Shown in pieces: positions 59,030-64,000 of a stretch of 64,000 nt of DNA (position 1 is the stretch's first letter; every line of letters starts with the position of its first letter). The position numbers and the translations under genes are program-made. A model generated the notes under the pieces. That model was not told the DNA's origin and did not search any database. It was given only the letters and a program-made list of their open reading frames with translations. This DNA comes from an uncultured Bacteroidia bacterium (GTDB taxonomy: Bacteria > Bacteroidota > Bacteroidia > Bacteroidales > F082). The stretch spans positions 1 to 64,000 of the forward strand of contig CACYHP010000003.1 of the NCBI GenBank assembly GCA_902774295.1, given 5' to 3'.

Positions 59030-59962
59030 TTATTTCACATTAAAAAAAGCTTTCTCTTTGACAAATTTTGAGCCGAATCTGAAACGCACTTCCACATAAT
59101 TGTCATCCTGACTGTAGCAATAGTCGGAATTGTAGTTGATAACTATGTTGTCACCAACGTTTTTAACAGTAAATTGTGTGGCGCAGTTCGATGATGTACG
59201 CGGTTTCTGCGATGTTGTAATAGTTTTTCCGTTGTACACCAGCTTGATAGTGAGTTTTCCGGTCGTATTGTCAACAACATCGATGATTATATTGTCATAA
59301 ACACCAATATATCTGTTGATAAGACCTTCAACGGTGAAATATCTCGAATCATCAGTTCCGAGTTCTTTTGAGAGTGCGCCAAGAGCTGTTATGGCATCAT
59401 CAACCTGCTCAACGGTTTCGATGTTATCCAATCCGTCTTCATAACCGGCAATCCTGTCATTAAGTTCTTTCTCATGTTTCTCGTAAGCTGTAACAAGCTC
59501 AACCAAGTCGAAACGTGAAAATGGATATTTCACATACAGATTATAATATTGCTCTCCGGTTTTTTTATTTTTGTAGAGCTCTTGATAAGTCTCGGCCTTT
59601 GTGATGCTCACACCTTGAATTGCAGGCATCTTAGCAATTTTTGACGTCGACTCTATCGACATTGTGGCGTTTGTGCTTGCATTGGTGCCTTCAACAGTCT
59701 TTTGAGTATAAGAATTAACTGTACGTGACACGTTTGTAGCCACTGACGATGCTATATCAGCGCGGACTTTCTGCATGGCGTCAGACTTAGCCTCTTCAAG
59801 TGTCGGTTTATCCGACTGCACGATGATATAGTCTTGTACGCTGCCCTTTCCTACCCATTCAGGTTTTGGACCGCTTTTTTCAACGAGTTTGAATCCTTTC
59901 TTCTGAGCGCATGCACAGAGAGGAAGCACCATCGCTAAAGCTATTATCAATAATTTTCTCAT
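59030..59962 (-). CDS. LPP20-family exported protein
   Basis: A 310-residue exported protein with signal peptide MRKLLIIALAMVLPLCACAQ. LPP20-like core: GPKPEWVGKGSVQDYIIVQS, LEEAKSDAMQKVRADIASSV and YYNLYVKYPFSRFDL. The C-terminal 90 residues are beta-rich. It lies 15 bases after the next upstream gene and 31 before the lipoprotein gene, as part of one leftward run. Confidence 0.68.
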   Translation of the reverse strand: MRKLLIIALAMVLPLCACAQKKGFKLVEKSGPKPEWVGKGSVQDYIIVQSDKPTLEEAKSDAMQKVRADIASSVATNVSRTVNSYTQKTVEGTNASTNATMSIESTSKIAKMPAIQGVSITKAETYQELYKNKKTGEQYYNLYVKYPFSRFDLVELVTAYEKHEKELNDRIAGYEDGLDNIETVEQVDDAITALGALSKELGTDDSRYFTVEGLINRYIGVYDNIIIDVVDNTTGKLTIKLVYNGKTITTSQKPRTSSNCATQFTVKNVGDNIVINYNSDYCYSQDDNYVEVRFRFGSKFVKEKAFFNVK

Positions 59963-59977
59963 TTTTACTAATTTTTA

Positions 59978-60526
59978 TTATTCAAAAATCCATGATACGT
60001 TAGGCTCGGCGTTCTCTTCTGAAGACTCCACTTCGTCAATTGCCTTGTAATATTCAACAGCTCTCTTTTTACCAACGTTGATGAGTTTCTTCAACTTAGG
60101 ATCACGTGCCTTGATTGATTTGATGGCTTTGGAGACAGCCTTGTTGTCGTTGTCATCCATAGCTTTTTTGGTAATCATCTCCTGAGCGAGAATAACCTTA
60201 TTGACATTGTCAACGAAATAGAAAGACACTTCAACTTCTGCCATATATTGAGGCGGTATTGATGTTGTCACATTTTTCGAAAGAATTGTGACTGATGTCA
60301 CGATAAGGAAGCGGCTATCATTTGTTGTTGAACCGAGTCCATTAAGTGTAACTGCCTGATTTACATTGTTATACAACACTGTAAGAGCATCACCTTTAAC
60401 TTCATTGTTTTTTGGCATAAGCACGCGAACAGGGATCATCTGCTCAAAAGTCATCTCATTTTGGGCGCAGAGCAATCCTGAAATTGCGCAAAGCACTGCC
60501 AACATTAAGAATTTAATCTTTTTCAT
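59978..60526 (-). CDS. Small exported protein of unknown function
   Basis: A 182-residue exported protein with signal peptide MKKIKFLMLAVLCAISGLLC. The start at 60526 avoids an ATG three codons upstream that lacks the charged signal start. The body is beta-rich with FLIVTSVTILSKNVTTSIPP and a helical C-terminus ending EPNVSWIFE. It resembles no family I can name. It sits 15 bases from both neighbours. Confidence 0.6.
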   Translation of the reverse strand: MKKIKFLMLAVLCAISGLLCAQNEMTFEQMIPVRVLMPKNNEVKGDALTVLYNNVNQAVTLNGLGSTTNDSRFLIVTSVTILSKNVTTSIPPQYMAEVEVSFYFVDNVNKVILAQEMITKKAMDDNDNKAVSKAIKSIKARDPKLKKLINVGKKRAVEYYKAIDEVESSEENAEPNVSWIFE

Positions 60527-60541
60527 ATCAGTCAATTTTAA

Positions 60542-61975
60542 TTACAGAACCAACCAAACCTCACTTGGACCGCGCATATAAATCGTGCCATCGATATTAT
60601 AGTTGTTTCTTAAATATGTTTGCAAACCTTGTAAATAATCTTGAGTATCGACACGTTGGATCGCTCCACGACGACCTGTTCTTGTCAAAGGAATCATCAC
60701 CTGATTGAATGTCAAGACGTTAGGTGTGATAACTCTTGTTGGATTGTTATCGACAGTATTGTCCTGCAGCCAATAGTAGATGATATCGCCGAGAGTTGTC
60801 TGTTCGCCTTCGAAAGCGAAAGTGGTTCTCAGGAAGTCATAGTCAGAATTATCTGTTCTCTTGATTTTAACAGTGATTTGGCGACCGTTGTTCGACATAT
60901 CGACGAACTCATCCTGGAGTTTCTTGCAGAAGGCGTCCATGTGGTTAAGCACTGCCTCTTCAAGCAAAGTGTTGATTGTAGCTGAGTTAGATGGTTTTCC
61001 ATCGCCATGAGCGTGTGCGATTTCTCTTGCGTTTGCGCTCACATCCACAGCTCTCATATTGAAAGAGACGTAGCGTCCCATGCCTTTTTCCATCACTTCG
61101 AAGTCAAGGTCAACGATGAAATCGACGTTTGCAGTACGTTTGATGCGGTCGATTGGCGATTCGGCGATAGCGCCGTCAAGGCCGTAGTCATCACTTATCA
61201 AAGCATTCTCCTGATCTTCCTGTTTCAAGCTCTTCAGAAGGAATTCAAGACTTTGTACTTCAAAGCCTTTGTTCTTGAAAATCTCGTTGAGTGAAGCTAT
61301 CACGAGACGAAGGTCGCGGCTGTCTTCTCTACCAAAGATATCGTAGTTGACGATGGTCTGGACGTTGCCGTTCTCGTCTTTCCATTTCTGGACATAACCC
61401 ATCTCGTTGCAATACACGTCGGAAGGCACCACCATCAGCATTGGTTTTGCATATTTACCAGCATCGGTGTTTTTGACTTTCTCAGCATAGCCTTTGTCCT
61501 GCATGTATTTCGTAAGTTCATCGTAAAGCACTTGAACATCAACGGAAACGGTATAGACCTTACCGTTTTTCACTGATTGTGGGTTGCCGGTCTTATTGAT
61601 GAAACGATGATATTGTCCGCCCGGGTTTTTCTTGGTCGGAAGAGCCAAGAAACTCTCGAAGAACTCGATGTTATTCTCAGCTGTGGTGTAAGACACGATA
61701 GCCGGAGTTGCTTTTGTGTTGCCAGATGCAGTGATTCCGCGGAAAAGGCATGCGGCCACAGCGTCACGCTTAGCCATCTCGACGCCTTCTGTAGCATCTT
61801 TGGCTGTTGTGGTCACAGTGAACACTTTTGTGCCATCCTGACCGACTCCGATGTATTGAACCTCGTACTGTTGGTCAAGGATTGAGCGTTTTTCGTTGTT
61901 TTTCTGCGCAAACATGGTGCTTGCCATCATAAGCAAAGCGACCATTGGCATCATTTTTAGTCTTAAACTTTTCAT
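60542..61975 (-). CDS. Exported protein, DUF6175-like, copy A1
   Basis: A 477-residue exported protein with signal peptide MKSLRLKMMPMVALLMMAST ending MFAQ. The start at 61975 follows a -7 box at 61994-62001. The N-terminal 180 residues have an LPP20-like pattern (AKDATEGVEMAKRDAVAACL). The C-terminal domain (MLMVVPSDVYCNEMGYVQKW, DIFGREDSRDLRLVI, ANVDFIVDLDFEV, IIYYWLQDNTVDNNPTRVIT, GTIYMRGPSEVWLVL) is closely similar to the right-most gene at 63118. Similar proteins in Bacteroidetes are listed, from memory, as DUF6175; the function is unknown. Confidence 0.72.
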   Translation of the reverse strand: MKSLRLKMMPMVALLMMASTMFAQKNNEKRSILDQQYEVQYIGVGQDGTKVFTVTTTAKDATEGVEMAKRDAVAACLFRGITASGNTKATPAIVSYTTAENNIEFFESFLALPTKKNPGGQYHRFINKTGNPQSVKNGKVYTVSVDVQVLYDELTKYMQDKGYAEKVKNTDAGKYAKPMLMVVPSDVYCNEMGYVQKWKDENGNVQTIVNYDIFGREDSRDLRLVIASLNEIFKNKGFEVQSLEFLLKSLKQEDQENALISDDYGLDGAIAESPIDRIKRTANVDFIVDLDFEVMEKGMGRYVSFNMRAVDVSANAREIAHAHGDGKPSNSATINTLLEEAVLNHMDAFCKKLQDEFVDMSNNGRQITVKIKRTDNSDYDFLRTTFAFEGEQTTLGDIIYYWLQDNTVDNNPTRVITPNVLTFNQVMIPLTRTGRRGAIQRVDTQDYLQGLQTYLRNNYNIDGTIYMRGPSEVWLVL

Positions 61976-61993
61976 ATTGAAAATATTAACATG

Positions 61994-62001
61994 CAAAAAT
62001 A
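61994..62001 (-). promoter_or_regulatory. -7 box of copy A1
   Basis: TATTTTTG on the leftward strand, 19 bases before the ATG at 61975. It gives the downstream half of the run its own promoter and excludes the in-frame ATG at 62047. Confidence 0.5.
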
Positions 62002-62024
62002 CAATTTTTTTATTCCCAAATATA

Positions 62025-62609
62025 TTATTTCCAATTAATTGGGACATTTCTCATCTCTATCTTGCAATCGCCGATGTCGAATTTCATCACAGGCATGATT
62101 TGCGTTTTCGCCGGATTGATTTTTTCAGGCACATCAATAGTTGCCTTAATAGGGATATCTGTCAAAGCGTTGTAATCTGTTGACGACCAGCTTCTTGCGT
62201 GTTCGTTACCCTCGCAGTCGTATGCAAGGAAATGTCCGCCCACATACATGTGCTTGTTGACATCATGGTTGGTGAATTTTATGGTCAGTTTCACCAGTTG
62301 GCTTGATTTACTGCCGATGAGGGATACGAATTCAACATCGAGCCATTCGTCGCATGGGTTTGAAATTGTCAACTCGCTTGCCGGTGCCTGTGCTGATTTC
62401 TGTTTAGGTTCGGCTTTAGGAGTTGCAGGTTCTTCCTTCACTTCCTGTTCGGCATTTTTCTTGCGGTTAATTTTCTTCTCTCTCTTTGTAGTATTGTCTC
62501 TTGCTTTAAGAGTTTGCTGCTCAAACGGGTCGTTTGATTGAGCCACAGCTATTTCCGGAATCACCGAAATAAACATAAAAGCGATTAAAAAGTAGATTAA
62601 TTTCTTCAT
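62025..62609 (-). CDS. Exported protein of unknown function, copy B1
   Basis: A 194-residue exported protein. Signal peptide MKKLIYFLIAFMFISVIPEI (start at 62609; ATG two codons upstream possible), then a charged Lys/Glu linker (KREKKINRKKNAEQEVKEEP) and a C-terminal beta domain of about 115 residues: ISNPCDEWLDVEFVSLIGSK to KIEMRNVPINWK. The domain is clearly paralogous to that of the next gene (B2). Function unknown. Confidence 0.65.
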   Translation of the reverse strand: MKKLIYFLIAFMFISVIPEIAVAQSNDPFEQQTLKARDNTTKREKKINRKKNAEQEVKEEPATPKAEPKQKSAQAPASELTISNPCDEWLDVEFVSLIGSKSSQLVKLTIKFTNHDVNKHMYVGGHFLAYDCEGNEHARSWSSTDYNALTDIPIKATIDVPEKINPAKTQIMPVMKFDIGDCKIEMRNVPINWK

Positions 62610-62629
62610 ATTCATTGATTTTTAAATGA

Positions 62630-63094
62630 TCACTTATCTTCTTTCTTTATTTTTTTCCAAATAATCGGGACATTTCTCATCTCAATATGGCAGTCGTCAA
62701 TATCGAAAGCTATAACAGCCATCTTCTTCACCTTTTTCGGCACGACTTTACCTGGAACATCAATCGAAAAATTGACTTTTTTATCAGTCAGAGCTTTATA
62801 TTCATTACTTCTTGAAGTATTATGTGCAACTCCTTCTGTATCATAAGCCATGAAGTTTCTGACGCGAATATCTTTGTTTACATTTCTGTTGATGAACCTG
62901 CAATTAAGCACCATTGTCTGCTCGTCTTTGTCGCCAATCAACGAGATGAGCTTGAAATCAATTTCCTCACCTTCACAAGGGTTGCTTATCTCAATATCTT
63001 TGTTGGAATATTTGATTTTCTGATAAATTGTGCCACATGAAGAAAGCAGCATCAGAATCATCGTAAGACTTAATAGTAAAGATATTTTTCTCAT
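62630..63094 (-). CDS. Lipoprotein of unknown function, copy B2
   Basis: A 154-residue lipoprotein with lipobox LMLLSSC (Cys20). Beta domain EISNPCEGEEIDFKLISLIG, RFINRNVNKDIRVRNFMAYD, HIEMRNVPIIWK is paralogous to copy B1 but lacks its charged linker. It lies 20 bases upstream of B1 and 23 after the right-most gene. Probably the result of tandem duplication. Confidence 0.68.
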   Translation of the reverse strand: MRKISLLLSLTMILMLLSSCGTIYQKIKYSNKDIEISNPCEGEEIDFKLISLIGDKDEQTMVLNCRFINRNVNKDIRVRNFMAYDTEGVAHNTSRSNEYKALTDKKVNFSIDVPGKVVPKKVKKMAVIAFDIDDCHIEMRNVPIIWKKIKKEDK

Positions 63095-63117
63095 ATAACT
63101 CGTTTAATATCAATCAA

Positions 63118-64000
63118 TTAAATTATCAACCAAGCTTCACCTGGACCTCTCATATAAATAGTACTTTCAATATTATAATTATCGAGGAGGAACTCCTGAA
63201 GCTGTGTCACATATTCATTTGAATCGAGGCGGCGAACCGCACCTTTTTTGTTCACCGTTATCATCGGAATCATCACCTGGTTGAATGTCAACACGTTAGG
63301 TGTAATATTTCTTGTAGGGTTATTGTCGATGGTGTTGTCCTGAAGCCAATAGTAGATGATATCGCAAAGTTTCTCCATCTTGCCTTCATACAAGAATTTC
63401 GAACGCTGGAAATCGTAGTCTGAATTATCGGTCTTCTTGATTTTCACGGTTACACGATGACCGTCTGTTTCCATTTTCTTATATTGGCGCTGAATCGCGT
63501 CGCAGAAATCGTCGACATAGTTGATGACCGCCTCTTCGAGCAATGTGTTGACTGTTAAAACCCTTGATGGGCGTCCGTCGCCATAGGCATGAGCTATTTC
63601 CACTGCGTTTGAGCAAGGATCAACGGCACGCATATTGAAAGCGACATATCTATAGTCATCGATTTCATAAAGTGCGAAGTCGAGGTCAACGATAAAATCG
63701 ACGTTTGATGCACGTTTTATGCGGTCGAGCGGCGATTCCTTGACAGTGCCCGCCAAGCCGTAATCCTCGCCAATAAAGGCGTTTTCGTCATTTTCGCTAT
63801 TCAAACTCTTGAGGAGGAATTCAAGGCTTATCGTCTCAAATCCTCGTGAAGCAAAAATATCGTTTAGCGATGATATCACCAAACGCAGGTCGCGGCTGTC
63901 CTCTCTTCCAAAGATGTTGTAATCAGATATTGTCTGCACCTTGCCATTCTCGTCTTTCCACTTCTGAACGAAGTCCATCTCGGTGCAGTAAACATCAGCC
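63118..64000 (-). CDS. Exported protein, DUF6175-like, copy A2 (partial at edge)
   Basis: The 5' part lies beyond the right edge of the window. The frame stays open through the last bases (codons reading ADVYCTEMDF), which align with SDVYCNEMGY in copy A1, so the ATG at 63978 is internal. The visible 294 codons match the C-terminal domain of A1 throughout (IFGREDSRDLRLVISSL, LEFLLKSL, LDRIKRASNVDFIVDLDF, IIYYWLQDNTIDNNPTRNIT, STIYMRGPGEAWLII). First visible gene of the A2-B2-B1-A1 run. Confidence 0.72.
   Translation of the reverse strand, partial: ADVYCTEMDFVQKWKDENGKVQTISDYNIFGREDSRDLRLVISSLNDIFASRGFETISLEFLLKSLNSENDENAFIGEDYGLAGTVKESPLDRIKRASNVDFIVDLDFALYEIDDYRYVAFNMRAVDPCSNAVEIAHAYGDGRPSRVLTVNTLLEEAVINYVDDFCDAIQRQYKKMETDGHRVTVKIKKTDNSDYDFQRSKFLYEGKMEKLCDIIYYWLQDNTIDNNPTRNITPNVLTFNQVMIPMITVNKKGAVRRLDSNEYVTQLQEFLLDNYNIESTIYMRGPGEAWLII

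Overview
The window looks like chromosome from a member of the Bacteroidetes, most likely a Bacteroidales-type organism. Many genes are preceded by the Bacteroidetes -7 box (TAnnTTTG), strong Shine-Dalgarno sites are nearly absent, and several protein types are typical of the phylum: the DUF349 repeat protein, DUF4369/thioredoxin-like protein, GWxTD protein, TPR proteins with a C-terminal helix-turn-helix, and an APH kinase fused to a RapZ C-terminal domain. The DNA is moderately AT-rich and mostly housekeeping. No phage, transposase or CRISPR array was seen.

Layout. 0.2-1.0 kb: small HigBA-like gene pair. 1.1-5.0 kb: riboflavin operon ribD-ribE-ribBA-ribH, read leftward, with an FMN riboswitch at its head and an intrinsic terminator at its end. 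5-8 kb: aroC and a DUF349 protein. 8.1-13.2 kb: three overlapping rightward genes (amino-sugar-kinase-like/RapZ fusion, sugar-1-phosphate nucleotidyltransferase, AddB-like nuclease). 13-21 kb: secreted endonuclease/phosphatase-like protein, thioredoxin-like protein, mnmE, POT transporter, fusA. 21-29.6 kb: trkH, an RND efflux operon ending in a PII-like gene, and a secreted aldose epimerase. 29.7-41.2 kb: hybrid histidine kinase, typA, recQ, HU, fmt, a TPR membrane protein, trmH, a sigma-54 response regulator and a coiled-coil lipoprotein. 41.4-50.2 kb: MATE exporter, RecB-like nuclease, dnaB, carbamate kinase, SMR-like protein, a permease-rimM-trmN6 operon and hsp20. 50.5-55.2 kb: two tRNA-Ser genes, a membrane TPR/HTH regulator, a GWxTD protein and a glycosyltransferase. 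55.3-64 kb: one leftward run from a duplicated set of secreted proteins of unknown function through a P-type ATPase to aroQ; the right-most gene is cut by the window edge.

Main points beyond ordinary annotation. (1) A palindromic dispersed repeat (inner motif GAAATGAC) occurs four times in the first 10 kb. Three copies lie inside coding genes (ribD, the kinase-RapZ gene, the nucleotidyltransferase gene) without breaking the frame, and a fourth supplies the C-terminus and stop codon of ribBA. (2) An identical 30-base purine-rich repeat is embedded in the same frame in two unrelated genes, the AddB-like nuclease and the sigma-54 regulator. (3) Candidate sigma-54 promoters precede hsp20, the coiled-coil lipoprotein gene and the GWxTD gene. 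Repeated upstream motifs accompany them, and a sigma-54 activator and a phosphorelay-type kinase are encoded nearby. (4) The envelope-protein cluster at 58.4-64 kb contains an A-B-B-A duplication of two families. (5) Several -7 boxes sit only 4-5 bases before the start codon, or before the first base of a tRNA, which suggests leaderless transcripts.
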